From: Clarireedia homoeocarpa
Lineage: Eukaryota; Ascomycota; Leotiomycetes; Helotiales; Rutstroemiaceae
Length of the DNA stretch: 64,000 nucleotides
Direction of reading: 5' to 3'
NCBI GenBank assembly: GCA_001465935.1
Contig: LNKV01000023.1
Location: 434,001 to 498,000 of the forward strand
Shown here: positions 1 through 10,608 of the stretch, in pieces
How the letters are laid out: each line of letters starts with the position of its first letter
Numbering within the stretch: the stretch's first letter is position 1
Program-made: the position numbers and the translations under genes
The notes under the pieces: model-generated
Told to the model about the DNA's origin: nothing
Databases searched by the model: none
What the model saw: the letters and a program-made list of their open reading frames with translations, nothing else

Positions 1-174
1 TGGGAGCTGTCGACAAAGTTAGTAATCAAGTATGTTGTGGTGGAGGTGTGAAGAAAGAAGATAGTAGGAATACTGGCCTTGAGGTTCATGTGTCAAAAAT
101 ATTGGGAACGCTAGAGATAGCCATTCCTAGGTATATTTTGACACCATTTTACAACCTATCTATGTAAGCTGAAG

Positions 175-1735
175 CTCGTGATCCAAACGCGTACAGTATC
201 AGAAAACGAGGGAGAACTTACGCGATGTTCTGACCACTCGTGCCCACGATATCGATTGCTGCTGTTAAGCCAGAAATTGCATCAGCATACCGGTAGCAGT
301 GAGACGCTCTATGGCATTTTCTTTAACATTTGTGATGTCAATATTCTCTTGGTTGCAAACCTCGAAGAAGTTTTCTTCCAATGATGGTCGCCAACAATAT
401 GTCAAATTCAAATGCAGTCCGTGGTCTGAAAGAAGCTACCTCAGTTACAAATGTGTGGTATGTGTTCTCAATATTAGGCGCCAAAAGATCCCGCTTTTGG
501 GGGCCCTTGATCCTTGGTCGCGACTTTTCAGCTTAGAGTTTATAGATGAAAATCATTGACCTCTTTGCTGAAGTGCATCTGACTATATTTACCGAGCCAA
601 TACCGGAATCCACTCGTGTTCCAGAGTGACTAAAAGTTTCAAGCCTCTGTTCTAACTTAGCGTCTCGCTGGCGAAATTCGTTTCAATAAACCCGTAATCA
701 AAACCAGAGAACACTTTGGATCTGGCTTCGTAGATCTCCTCATAAGTACATCCCTTCTTCATTGTATCCTGAAGCTTTTCAGTGAGTCTAGCCTACCTTA
801 TTGGCAAGCACTAATCGGAGTTCGCTAGAACATAGTGAGATGAACAGTTTTGGGTCCTACCTCCTAGATTTTCTGTCAATTTTCAGCCGAAAGATTGCTT
901 CATGCTCTGTGAAACAAATACCTGAATGCCAGATGCTCCTGTGCCAATAACAACTTTCTTGTCGGCAGTGCCGACACATCCTTGTGGCCAACAACCTTTT
1001 CGGAGTTAGTGGGATCCTTGCTCATGCTACAAAAGGACGTTTACCGGTGTGGTGAATTGCGCCCGTGCAAGTTCCCAATCCTTGAAATCAAGTATGTAAC
1101 GCTTGGAAGTAGAACCGGTGCACAATATCAAATATTCACAGTTCCAAACCTCGCCAGTTGTGAGAGACACAACCCGCCAGCTAGTTTTGGTATCAAAGTG
1201 GGCATGCTTGACGCGAGTATTCAAACATCTTTGCTCAGGTCGAGCTTCTCATCGACATACCTGAAGTATTTCATTATTTCGGCGCATGACGGAAAGCACC
1301 TAGTCCAAGTAAAATCTTTTTAAAGACTTTCCCCCCCCCCCAGACTCGTAGACTAGCACATCTGTGTCTACTCGCGCATCAGGATAGCAATTCCAATACT
1401 AAGTTCTATGCAATGTTAAAGCGATACTGACAGCGAGACCAGTATTAACTCACATGCCAATCCCACCAGCAATGTCCACAACCTCACAATTTTGACCGCG
1501 TTTTCTCAGTTGATGCAGCTGGTACAATCAACTATGATACGAAATTTAACATGAAAATACGACAGAGGCAGTTAAAATCTAACCCAAAGCAAGCACCCAT
1601 AATCAAAGCATCGACTAATCGTGGAAGAGTGTCAAAGACATGCTTATCAAGATACCTATCCCAGGGCTGACAAGATCTCTTTGCAAGATACTTCCTAGCA
1701 CCCAGAAGAGCTGTAATGAGAGGACAGAAATCCAA
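175..1735 (-). pseudogene. Decayed Baeyer-Villiger (flavin-binding) monooxygenase
   Basis: Minus-strand pieces line up in order with the BVMO family. Near 1735-1570 is a degenerate first FAD motif (DALIMGACFG in place of DALIVGAGFGG). Near 1485-1455 comes EVVDIAGG, then a GTGAGT donor. Around 1395-1340 DARVDTDVLVYES corresponds to the NRYPGARxDxES block. Near 1215-1060 is WRVVSLTTGEVWNCEYLILC, and near 950-905 the second Rossmann motif VVIGTGASGIQ. At 780-660 is TYEEIYEARSKVFSG, and at 350-290 ENIDITNVKENAIERLTATG, matching the VDxxKExPIERIT block. These pieces lie in different frames, and stop codons fall inside conserved blocks (for example just before AEKSRPRIKGPQKRDLLAP, near 540). A few introns cannot explain this, so I call it a pseudogene. 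Intact family members use FAD and NADPH to insert oxygen beside ketones and often occur in secondary metabolism. I see no companion biosynthetic genes. The 5' end is uncertain. Confidence 0.75.
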
Positions 1736-2926
1736 GCATCATGCCCTCAGAGGCCGTGAAATAAGCAATTGCTAATGCATGCTCAATAGGAAATTGGTAG
1801 AACTTCACTCTATAAATCAGCCCTCATGTTATACTTCCCCGTCCGGTATAATGGTCTCAGTCATTTACTTATAAGACATGTTACAGTAGCATAGCTACTT
1901 CGGGCTGGCCGAGATGGCACATAGGATTCTCGAGCTCTCATAATCGTCGGCGACTGCTAAACAAGACATATAAAAACCCCTGTTGGCAAAAAAGGAAGAG
2001 CATGAAACGCCATGCCATGCTCGACCGAGCTGCGTCTCATAGAAGTAGAAGTATTTAACCTGCAGTATGAAAACCACAACGCGAGTTCAATCTGCCTATC
2101 AGCCCAAAGACAGTAACCATCGTAGATGTCTCACATATCGGTACTGGATGCAGATCACTTATCGTGATGCAGCATCTGATCAGACCCATCGAGGTTGTAT
2201 CATCATGCAACGTAAGCATATATGCGACACTCGTCCGCACTTACCTAGTTATGAAGCGCAGGAAAACACAGAAGTACCGGCATTCGGCTTCCCAATGGGG
2301 TCACCAGAACATATCGGCTTTGCAAAGGCTTGTAAGACACGCGGTTTCTGAATACGTAGCCGTGCGGGGATAGTTTTCCTTTAACAGCTTACAACTATGC
2401 AAAGCATTTGATTCGAAGAATTGAAGATGGGCATGGCGAGAACGCCCCCATTATGTTTGTGGCATAAAATCACCCAAAGCTCCAGGGCAACATCAAGACT
2501 CCTTCTTCCTCTCAACCACCGCTCGCCATTCAGCAAAGGTGCATACGACTTGGGGTTTGTGTGCAGGTAAATGTAATTTGAAGAGAGATACCGCAGTAGC
2601 ATAGACTTCAAAATCTTAGTAATAAGCAATGGAACCCAGAATGATATTGATGTATGAAGAATGATAGCATCTTGATGAATGAAAATGAGTGCGAGAAAGA
2701 AGCGTAACTTAGTGTGGTGCAAATAAAGGCACGAAGCAAAAGAAGGTCAGTGCGCTCGCTTTCACCCCAAAAAATCCAAATCGTGACTCAAACGTAAATT
2801 TCAACCCCTCCATCCATCCCCTCACACAACCTACCCCTCCAAAACAAACCACCAACAATCAAACTGTATTCCCCACGCCTCATCACCCGCGCCATCACCA
2901 GGGCCAACTTCTCCCTTATCAGAACC
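1736..2926. other. Intergenic, no supported gene
   Basis: About 1.2 kb between the monooxygenase relic and the Arc1-like gene. Open frames are short, overlap on both strands and carry no recognisable motif. The last 150 bp before 2927 is C/A-rich, as expected for a fungal promoter and 5' UTR. Confidence 0.5.
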
Positions 2927-4159
2927 ATGTCGACCTTCTCCAACATCAAATACACTCCCGCGGAAGAAACCGAGCTCAAGCAATGGCAGCTCACCTCGGA
3001 GCGTCTCAAGACGCCCTCCAATGAAACCTCCTCCCTCCTCTCAACCCTAAACTCGCACCTCGCGTCGCGCACCACTCTCCTCGGTTCCAAGCCCTCCGTC
3101 GCCGACATCGCCATCTACGAGTCCTTGGCGCCACAAGTAGCTTCCTGGAGCGCCGAGCAGCGCACCGGTGAACACGGGCACCCGAATATCGTGCGCCACC
3201 TCGACTTTGTGCAGAACTCGCCTGTGTTTGGACTCAATGTTGCAGAGGAGAAGAAAGTCAAGGTCGATGCTGAGGAAGTGTTGTATGTGAAGCCGCCGGT
3301 GGATGCGAAGGCTGAGAAGGAGAGATTAAAGAAGGAGAAGGCTGCCGCAGCAGCAGCTGGTGGTAACGGAGAACAAGGTGTTTTGGCGGACCGAACGAAG
3401 GAGAAGGGAGTGGTGGAGAAGGTTACGGATAAAGTTGTGGAGGCAAAAGACGCGGTTGTTGCGGCAGTGACGGGAGAGCAGAAAACGCAGAAGAAGGAAA
3501 AGAAAGAGAAGGCGCCAAAACCACAAAAGGCTCCGGCTGTTGCGGCTCCGTTGTCGCCTTGTTTGATCGATTTACGTGTTGGTCATATCTTGAAGGCAAT
3601 CAAGCACCCAGAGGCAGACTCTTTGTATGTTTCTACAATCGCTATGGGCGACAAAGCTGGTACGGAGGATACTTCCGAGTACGAGGGACAAGTAGTTCGA
3701 ACCGTTTGCTCTGGTCTCAACGGTCTTGTTCCATTAGAGGAAATGCAAGGCCGCAAAGTCATCGTCGTATGCAATCTCAAGCCCGTGAAGATGCGCGGCA
3801 TCAAATCCTGCGCCATGGTTCTTGCCGCATCTCCCAAATTGAAGGAAGGAGAGGAAGACCACCACGCCGGCCCAGTCGAGCTGGTCACACCACCTGCCGA
3901 CTCCAAGGCGGGTGAGCGTGTCTTTTTCAAGGGATGGAAGGGCGAGCCGGAAGGTGTCCTGAACCCTAAGAAGAAGGTTTGGGAGACGATCCAGCCGGGC
4001 TTCACAACTACATCAGACTTGGAGGTTGCTTTCGATGCTGGTGTTGTGAAGGAGCTAAGCAAAGAAGGAGAGCCGGCCAAGACTGGAATTGGAAAGCTGG
4101 TCACTGAAAGCGGAGGCGTATGCAAAGTTAAGACCTTGGCTGGTGCTGTTGTTAGATAG
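2927..4159 (+). CDS. ARC1: Arc1-like tRNA-aminoacylation cofactor (EMAPII-type tRNA-binding domain)
   Basis: Single-exon gene of 410 aa. Residues about 10-100 form a GST-C-like helical domain (LLGSKPSVADIAIYESLAPQ), which in Arc1 family proteins docks cytosolic methionyl- and glutamyl-tRNA synthetases. Residues about 110-205 are a Lys/Ala/Glu-rich linker (KEKKEKAPKPQK), the usual nonspecific RNA-binding basic segment. From about residue 212 to the end is the OB-fold tRNA-binding domain with its EMAPII-like tail: LIDLRVGHILKAIKHPEADS, then VCNLKPVKMRGIKSCAMVL. The ATG at 2927 lies in a good context (AGAACCATGTCG) and opens directly into the N-terminal domain. The protein should be cytosolic, delivering tRNA to the synthetases. 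The gene is convergent with the next one. The domain order and length match yeast Arc1, so the assignment is strong; the symbol is by homology. Confidence 0.9.
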   Translation: MSTFSNIKYTPAEETELKQWQLTSERLKTPSNETSSLLSTLNSHLASRTTLLGSKPSVADIAIYESLAPQVASWSAEQRTGEHGHPNIVRHLDFVQNSPVFGLNVAEEKKVKVDAEEVLYVKPPVDAKAEKERLKKEKAAAAAAGGNGEQGVLADRTKEKGVVEKVTDKVVEAKDAVVAAVTGEQKTQKKEKKEKAPKPQKAPAVAAPLSPCLIDLRVGHILKAIKHPEADSLYVSTIAMGDKAGTEDTSEYEGQVVRTVCSGLNGLVPLEEMQGRKVIVVCNLKPVKMRGIKSCAMVLAASPKLKEGEEDHHAGPVELVTPPADSKAGERVFFKGWKGEPEGVLNPKKKVWETIQPGFTTTSDLEVAFDAGVVKELSKEGEPAKTGIGKLVTESGGVCKVKTLAGAVVR

Positions 4160-4682
4160 ATGTCATGAATTTATAGGCGAGATGATGAACAAAATTACAC
4201 AAGTATGACTGAGCACAATACCGTAACTATACTCTCAGACTGAACTGGGACTAGATCTACTATGTAGGTGATCAACAATGTGATATATGATATTAAGATG
4301 TTATTTCAAGATGTCTACTACTGTTCCCACGAACACTCAATACTTTTCCGTCCCAAACCCGAGGAGATGGTCGTACAGGCATCAGCATCAGCATCCGCAT
4401 AACCATCAACCCTATTCCCCCAATGATCCCCAGTATGATATGCAAAAAAAAAAAAAAAAAGGACAATAATTACGCTATGCTCCTCAACCAATGCAAGAAA
4501 ATGAACCAATGCAAGAAATAAGCATTTATGTATGACGCTGTTTCCCCATCTAAAGATATGTTCAGATACTCGCTCAACCGCTCGCTCGCTAATGAATCTT
4601 CAAACGTCTAATTGTCAAAAACAAAACCGCTGATAACTGGGCGACTGCCCGTATCCAGCCAGCGCCTTTCGTTGAAGCGATA
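4160..4682. other. Convergent 3' intergenic region with poly-A run
   Basis: This 520 bp separates two convergent stop codons and should hold both 3' UTRs. It contains (CAGCAT)-like trinucleotide-rich sequence near 4380 and an A17 run at about 4443-4459. No gene is seen. Confidence 0.5.
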
Positions 4683-6050
4683 TCAATATGCCACATCTCT
4701 CGACCTCTTAAAGATCAATTTCTTAGGATCAAAGTCCACATACTCATCATCATCATCATCATCCACCTCCATACTATCATCGACCTCCAAATTCATCGGT
4801 AAATCCGGCCGTGGCACCGGCGCCGTCGGTTTCTGCACAACCGGCGGCTCCGTCAACTTCTCCCTCTCCCTCTCCCTCTCCTTCTCCCTCTCCTTCTCCC
4901 TCTCTCGTTCCTCCTTTTCCTTCTCCCTCTCTCGTTCCTCCTTTTCCTCTGCCGCCAACTTCTCGACTTTCTTCTCCGCCGCTTCTTTTACTTCCTGCAA
5001 TTTCTTCTTAATATTCTCGATTTCCGTGCTGCAGTTGCCATCGCGTAGGAATTGGTGGGCCGCGTGCTCGCATTGACTCTGACACCATTCGAGGCCTTTG
5101 TCGAGCTCGCCGAAAATATCCAGTGGCCCGCCGCTGGGGGCGCTCCCAGCTCGTCGGTAGCCTTTCAACATGTTCAAGGTGTTGCCGATGTTATCTCTCG
5201 GAGGACCCATCTGTTTTGTCGAAACGAAGTTCAGCTTCGGCGTGAGATCGCCATTGGTGTTGGTAAGATCAGCTTTATCTGCCGAAGGGAGCCCGTTTGC
5301 TTTGGTGCTGTCCGGTAACGAGGGCTTCGGTATGGCACTGCCGAGTGGTGTCGAGGCATTGGTTTCCGAATCGTCGTCGCTTTCTTCGTCGACTTCCATT
5401 TCGGCGGCTCGTCTCATCTCCGCCATCTTGGCTGCCATTTTCCCCTTTCTCATGGCATTTCGATTAGCACTTACAAATTTTACCAATTCCTCAAAGGCTG
5501 TCTGCACAGCGCTATCGTAGTATACTATGATCATAGAGCGTGTTCTGTATTTCGGTGCTTGTGATCCGCCCGAGGCCAGTGATTCTGTTTTCCTTTTTCG
5601 GAGCACATTCGCAGGTCTCGGCTTTGTAGGTTGTGTGGGCTGAGACGATTGTCGAGCCAAAGCATTCGGAGAAGCTCGTGGCGATAAAGGCGGCGAATTG
5701 GACTCAAGAGCCGCGGCAGCAGCAGCTCGAGCTACTGAAGGAGATTCCGGCCTCGTTTGTGATGAGAATCCGTCTTGCGCCGGCTTCGGGGATCCGAATT
5801 CCTGCGGAGATGCAGGGGCCGTGTTATCGGAGTCTTTGATAGGAGATGTAAATTCTTCACCATCTTTCGGACGTAGGGACTCTGTCGAGCCTTTGTTTTT
5901 GATCGATCGAGCGGGTTTTGGATCAACCAAACGGGCAAGCTCAATCTGCCTTTGAGCAATTTGGCTGTTCAAATCGTCTAGTCTTCGATTCCAATCCGGT
6001 ATGGATTTGGTGAGGTTTGTCAATGCCTCTAATGTCGAAAAGGTCGTCAT
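4683..6050 (-). CDS. Conserved fungal protein of unknown function, charged and coiled-coil-rich
   Basis: Single-exon gene of 455 aa. I do not recognise a named domain. Residues 1-40 form a short helical segment (LTKSIPDWNRRLDDLNSQIA). Residues 45-160 are Ser/Pro-rich and probably disordered. A more ordered segment near 170-215 contains RSMIIVYYDSAVQTAFEELV followed by a basic RKGKMAAKMAEMRR stretch, then an acidic block (VDEESDDDSE). A second ordered block near 280-345 (LNMLKGYRRAGSAPSGG through CEHAAHQFLRDG) precedes a long Glu/Lys/Arg helix. That helix ends in a pure ERE/KEK repeat, encoded by the CTCCCT-type tandem repeat at about 4859-4935. The C-terminus has an acidic VDDDDDDEYVDFDP patch. 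Composition suggests a nuclear or chromatin-associated scaffold, but this is inference. The helical repeat length may vary between strains. Confidence 0.75.
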   Translation of the reverse strand: MTTFSTLEALTNLTKSIPDWNRRLDDLNSQIAQRQIELARLVDPKPARSIKNKGSTESLRPKDGEEFTSPIKDSDNTAPASPQEFGSPKPAQDGFSSQTRPESPSVARAAAAAALESNSPPLSPRASPNALARQSSQPTQPTKPRPANVLRKRKTESLASGGSQAPKYRTRSMIIVYYDSAVQTAFEELVKFVSANRNAMRKGKMAAKMAEMRRAAEMEVDEESDDDSETNASTPLGSAIPKPSLPDSTKANGLPSADKADLTNTNGDLTPKLNFVSTKQMGPPRDNIGNTLNMLKGYRRAGSAPSGGPLDIFGELDKGLEWCQSQCEHAAHQFLRDGNCSTEIENIKKKLQEVKEAAEKKVEKLAAEEKEEREREKEKEEREREKEREKEREREREKLTEPPVVQKPTAPVPRPDLPMNLEVDDSMEVDDDDDDEYVDFDPKKLIFKRSRDVAY

Positions 6051-6692
6051 CGTGAAGTTTTGGAAAATGCCAGTCGATGTGGACGTGACAGGAGGGGGAA
6101 TGTTTGAATGGTATGATCTGCAGATTGTGGTCTGTGGTGCTGATCTGGAGAAGGGCGAGTTCGATCTGATTCGAAATCTGGAGAAGGCATAGAGCTTGAG
6201 AGGTGGTTAATGGGTCATGATCGAGCCATTAGAACCGCGCCATTATGGAGTAAAATGAAAATTGGATGATGAGGGCAACTGATGGAAAAGGAAACCAGAC
6301 AGTTCAGTTCAGTTCAGTTCCTGCATCTGTCAAGACGGGAATCACTAAATCGTTCCTGGACCGTCCGTGATCGGCTATGAACGGAGGAGAGTTTCTATAT
6401 CTCTCAAACTGGATCACTGCGGACCAGCTGCAGGCTTTGTCAAAGTATAAATTGAATAGTCCACCACACGAATGCAGGTTGAAAGCATCTAAAGGAAAAT
6501 GCGGATCCCTACCTATAATAACAACGTGTTAATCCAAGGAGTTGTGCGGGCGGTGATTCTGGCCGTGATGCTGTAGGGCACCTCCCTAGCCTCCTCGTAC
6601 ATAGAGAGGTATTGCGTTGTTATTACTTTTACTAAATCGGCACGTGGTGTATTTGGTGTATGAGGAGTATTTTTCCCTTTTCACAGTTTAGT

Positions 6693-6755
6693 GTGTATGT
6701 GTGCATGTGTGTGTGAGAGTGTGTGAGTGTGTGAGTGTGTGTGTGTGTGTGTGTA
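6693..6755. repeat. Imperfect GT/GTGA microsatellite
   Basis: Alternating GT with interspersed GAGTGTGT units, ending in a clean GTGTGT run just before ACAAGTAAG. Confidence 0.85.
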
Positions 6756-7122
6756 CAAGTAAGCTGCGTTTGTGCAGTAGTAGAAACGACACCTTGAAAG
6801 CGATCGAGAATGGCGTATTCCGCTAGGGCGCAGCTCCGGGGCCAACACCTTCAAGGGTAAGAGTTTTAGCAGCTATTGCTCTCGCACTCGTTTCAGGGAT
6901 CCCTAAATCGTTAAATTAAATTGGTGCTAATTAAGGACCAATAAGCAATTGACGCTTCACCAGTGTTCATTCTTGTTTCTTTCTCTTCGAGGACAACAAC
7001 TGCGACATAAAACTTTTCATTGGACGGAGCATACGGCTACAGCCATTGATAGCAAACTCTTGTTTCTTACAGCCGTTGTTGTCTCGTGTTGTGTTGTTTG
7101 TCTCGTCTCCCTTTGCTTTGCT

Positions 7123-7242
7123 CACCTTCCACCTTCCACCTTTCACCTTCCACCTTCCTTCCACCTTCCACCTTCCACCTTCCACCTTCCACCTTCCACC
7201 TTCCACCTTCCACCTTCCACCTTCCACCTTCCACCTTCCACC
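7123..7242. repeat. Heptamer minisatellite, unit CCTTCCA
   Basis: About 16-17 head-to-tail copies of the 7-bp unit CACCTTC, nearly perfect after two irregular units (TTTCACC, TTCCTTCC) at the left end. Since 7 is not a multiple of 3, the array reads through all frames and makes long spurious open frames on both strands, which should not be annotated as genes. Confidence 0.95.
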
Positions 7243-7653
7243 ATTCTTCGAGCTCCATCTGCTCATGGACCTGCTCGGCGAGGGTAACGGTAACTTCTCT
7301 CTGATCTCGAAAAGCTTCATACGGAAGTAAACGATAAAGGAGTCACACCCTATGCAAGAACACGCACGACACACAACTGTCTCTGGACGGTCACCCAGCG
7401 GCTATTTTGGGGAAAAAAAAAAAAAAAAAAAAAAAGTAGCATTCTCAATTTCAACCATACTGTCGGTACGTTTGCAACAATCTGATAGATCCAAAGTACG
7501 AGGCATCGGGCAGGTGCAGGAAGACTTTGATACTGGCTTTTAAGTAGGATTGCTCCGATGAGTGATTGATAGTGCATTGCTGGCTCTTGATAGGTCTTAT
7601 ACCCTTACAGCCGCTCTTTCCTTCCTTGGCTCGAACTGCATGTTTGAGAAGCT

Positions 7654-7778
7654 TTTCCATCCAGGATCTTGCTTAGTATTTCCATCCAGGATCTTGCTCA
7701 GTATTTCCATCCAGGATCTTGCTTAGTATTTCCATCCAGGATCTTCCTTAGTATTTCCATCCAGGATCTTGCTTGGTA
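7654..7778. repeat. 25-bp minisatellite, five copies
   Basis: Unit TTTCCATCCAGGATCTTGCT plus TAGTA, starting at 7654, 7679, 7704, 7729 and 7754. Copies differ by single substitutions (GCTCAG, TCCTTAG, GCTTGG). No transposon ends or target duplications are visible around it. Confidence 0.95.
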
Positions 7779-8866
7779 TCTCGACCGATGAAAATTGGCT
7801 GTTTTCATCGACATCTCGGAACCTGCCTTTCCCATACCTCTTTTTTCTTGCCACACCCCCCTCCCTCTATTACTGCTGCCTAAGACCCCTCTATCTCGGG
7901 GCCGAACGCTATGATACTGTATGGAGTTACAATAAACGCGGAACGATACCTTGCATATCACTCCTCGATGAGCATTTCCTGCGTGTATGTGGCACTGAGT
8001 GATCATCTGGCATTCCCTCGGATGTACACAGTATGCAGACTGCGTTCCTCCGGCTTGAAAGTAGCATATACTTCTAGTAGCGTTGCAACGCTGTCCGCTC
8101 TTCTCCCATAGGTACATACATACGATACGACAGGAAGTTTTTTTTTTTCGAAGCCGAAAGTTCCAGACGAGCCGACAGGTATTGGCAATGAGTAACCTTA
8201 AAACCAACAATTGGCCTATTTTCTTCTTGTTCAGCCGTCAATTATCAAGCCGCTTTTCCTTAAGGCTCGGGGACTCCACCCACGGGGAAGCCCTACAACC
8301 GATCCGGGTGTTGATGCCGATACGAAAATGACGGTGAAGGAGTATTCGAGAATGTAACTAGAAGGATTAGAAGATGTTTATCTCGTGGCATTTAGTGCTA
8401 TGGACATGGATCGAGGCCTTAACGTGAGACTTTTCTTTGCTCCGTACCTTGTCACACAACGTGCTACATGCAGAAAACGGCCGCCATAGCCTCGAAGCTC
8501 GGACGCTAGTTCATGGGTCCTGAAGTGAATTGAATGCAAAATGACCTGCAAAGAGTTAGATCTTCCGGCGTCCCTGGTTCGTTTCCAACACTTTTTTCCC
8601 GTGCGATATCATATCACGGCTGGTAAACAAATCATGCCATGGTTTATTCGTTACCGCTATTTGCGTAGCAACCGTCAACATGCCGATTCTCATAATCATA
8701 CTCGTACCGCGATTGCTACAGTCACTCATGGGAACTTGATTGGATTATTCTCTACGAACTTGACCTCCGTTCGTCCTCCGTTCGTCCTCCGTAGTGTAGC
8801 ATCTGCTAGCACCTGCCAGCACCTGCCGATCTGATATCATTTCCGATGCAAGAAGCTACGACTTGC

Positions 8867-9724
8867 CTATGGCCAAAGCTCCTCCTTTTTCCATTCGCCG
8901 ATAGCCTCTTCATTTTCTCCTCCGCTACGTCCAACGTAAGTAAATCTCCACCTTCTCGCCTTGTCGGGCTCACTCAAATCAAGTTGCTCAACACTCTCCG
9001 GCTTGATGATGACGACCCTGAAATTCTTCCTCGCGACTTCGTCATTCAAATCGCTAACCTTCTGTCCCAATGATAAAGCTTTATCATTTGGTGGACTGGA
9101 GACCGGAGTTCCAGGAACGGGATTCTTGAAACTGCCTCTCATGCCCGGACTAAGGTTTCCAAAATGAGCAGTAAGTTCCTTTTCCCAGCTCCAGTTCGCC
9201 TTTTCCTTCTCCTTCACAACTCTCATCCTCTCTCCAATCTTGGTCTTCACAGTCCTTGTTCCGCTGGACTCCTGCAACTCCTCGATATCTTGACCAACAA
9301 TGTATGCTTCGCCCTTGAACCTCCATTGCGTCATGACTTCCTTGATCCAGAACACTGCTTCAACGGGTCCCCCACCACCACTGCCTTGACTCTGTGCGAC
9401 TTCACCATGACCTTGCGAACTTGCAAAGATCTCAGGTACCTTCTCCATACGCACATCTGTTGTGAAGGTCGGTAAATCACTTTCGTAGACTCGGTCGTTC
9501 ATTGGTGCGTCGTTGTGTTTATTCTCTGGGAGTTCGGCCCACATGCCTCGGAAGATGCAATAACGAGCGCGAGGAAGATATGGTGTAGGAGAATTCTTGT
9601 CGTCGCAAGGAGATAGGGAAGATAGAACGAATTCAGGCGAGTCCATGTTTGAAAGGTGGGCGAGGAACAGCGGTCGCCATGGCGCGGGGCCTACGGCTGA
9701 AGGTGTTGTTGCTGATGTGGACAT
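8867..9724 (-). CDS. Alr4036-type FMN-binding (pyridoxamine 5'-phosphate oxidase-like) protein
   Basis: Single exon, 285 aa from the ATG at 9724; the frame extends seven codons upstream but without an earlier ATG. The N-terminus PWRPLFLAHLSNMDSPEFVL and the following PRARYCIFRGMWAELPENKH resemble the split-barrel flavin-binding fold of the fungal and cyanobacterial Alr4036 family. A central PVEAVFWIKEVMTQWRFKGE is typical of the barrel core, and the C-terminus FRVVIIKPESVEQLDLSEPD leads into RRWRFTYV. Relatives are predicted to bind FMN, but true pyridoxamine-phosphate oxidase activity is usually unproven for this subgroup. The protein should be cytosolic, with no signal peptide. The gene is divergent from the exo-polygalacturonase, sharing an 880-bp intergenic region. 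Confidence 0.8.
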   Translation of the reverse strand: MSTSATTPSAVGPAPWRPLFLAHLSNMDSPEFVLSSLSPCDDKNSPTPYLPRARYCIFRGMWAELPENKHNDAPMNDRVYESDLPTFTTDVRMEKVPEIFASSQGHGEVAQSQGSGGGGPVEAVFWIKEVMTQWRFKGEAYIVGQDIEELQESSGTRTVKTKIGERMRVVKEKEKANWSWEKELTAHFGNLSPGMRGSFKNPVPGTPVSSPPNDKALSLGQKVSDLNDEVARKNFRVVIIKPESVEQLDLSEPDKARRWRFTYVGRSGGENEEAIGEWKKEELWP

Positions 9725-10608
9725 CGTGCGAGCAATACGCAAAAGACGGGAGCTGGCTCTCGAAGCAATTTTGAATAGCAGTAAAGGTAATTGCTGGACT
9801 TGCGGCAGAAAAACTGCGATGTTTCCTCAAAAGTTGTCTGTTATAAGTTTTGCTGCTCTGTGTCTTGTAATGGGAGGCAATAGATGACGCTTAGAGTCTC
9901 CCACCGAAGCTCTAAGATTCTTGGTGGGGCAGATGAACAGAAGAACATCTCGATTCTGACTGCCGAGTATTGAATTTAATTTTCAATCTCAGCATCTGCT
10001 CAAGAATCACCAACCCACCTCTACCAATTATCTCCTTCGTCATCAACTCTCGATGTTTCTTAATTGCTGAATCGCTTCATCCACATCATCAACTATGTAA
10101 GTACTGCAACTGCTCCTCAACCCACGAAAAACTCATCCATCCGAAGCTAGCTCCGTGATTAGATAACGCAAATCTACCAAGATCCTAAGGTTACATTACA
10201 GTACCCCACATTCGGATTATCATTGCCCGAAGACCAAGAGATTTATTTTACCCCAGACCGATGATCAACAGCATCACCCCTCTTCCAAACCTGGCGAAGT
10301 CGGGGAGCCGAAGATCTTTTGTTCCTGAACAATTTTACCTCCAATGACATGTCTTGCCTATATTGCTCTCTATCTAACGTTCAACGGAAGAATGGTGTCA
10401 TTCGCACTCAGCTAGGTAGCACAGGCTCTGACCGAGAGAGCTTCTTTTCCATATAATCCCATTATGTCTCGTTCTGACCCTTAGGTGAGTTGTGTCTTGC
10501 CGGAAATCCATAAAAGCTGGGCATTTCGTTACTTGCGGAAGCTTGTTTCTGTGTCCATTTCTCTACCTCCAGCAATCGCATCCTTGAGCCCGCTTTTCTT
10601 AAAGCAAG
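9725..10608. promoter_or_regulatory. Divergent intergenic region of the FMN protein and exo-polygalacturonase genes
   Basis: An 880-bp interval between two divergent start codons, so both promoters should lie here. A TATA-like CCATATAATCC sits near 10450, about 160 bp upstream of the exo-polygalacturonase ATG. I cannot assign individual operator sites with confidence. Confidence 0.45.

Larger units (their letters stand above)
6051..8866. other. Gene-free interval with several repeat arrays
   Basis: About 2.8 kb without a supportable gene. It holds a (GT)n-rich tract at about 6693-6755, a heptamer minisatellite at 7123-7242, an A24 run near 7411-7434, and a 25-bp minisatellite at 7654-7778. 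The rest has only short unrelated open frames. Part must be the promoter of the minus-strand gene starting at 6050. Confidence 0.6.

Noticed and set aside
3583..4125. 180-codon minus-strand open frame
   Set aside because: It lies fully within the Arc1-like gene on the opposite strand and has no family motif.
6967..7374. Long open frames on both strands across the heptamer array
   Set aside because: They are products of the 7-bp tandem repeat, which reads open in several frames; there is no domain or splice support.
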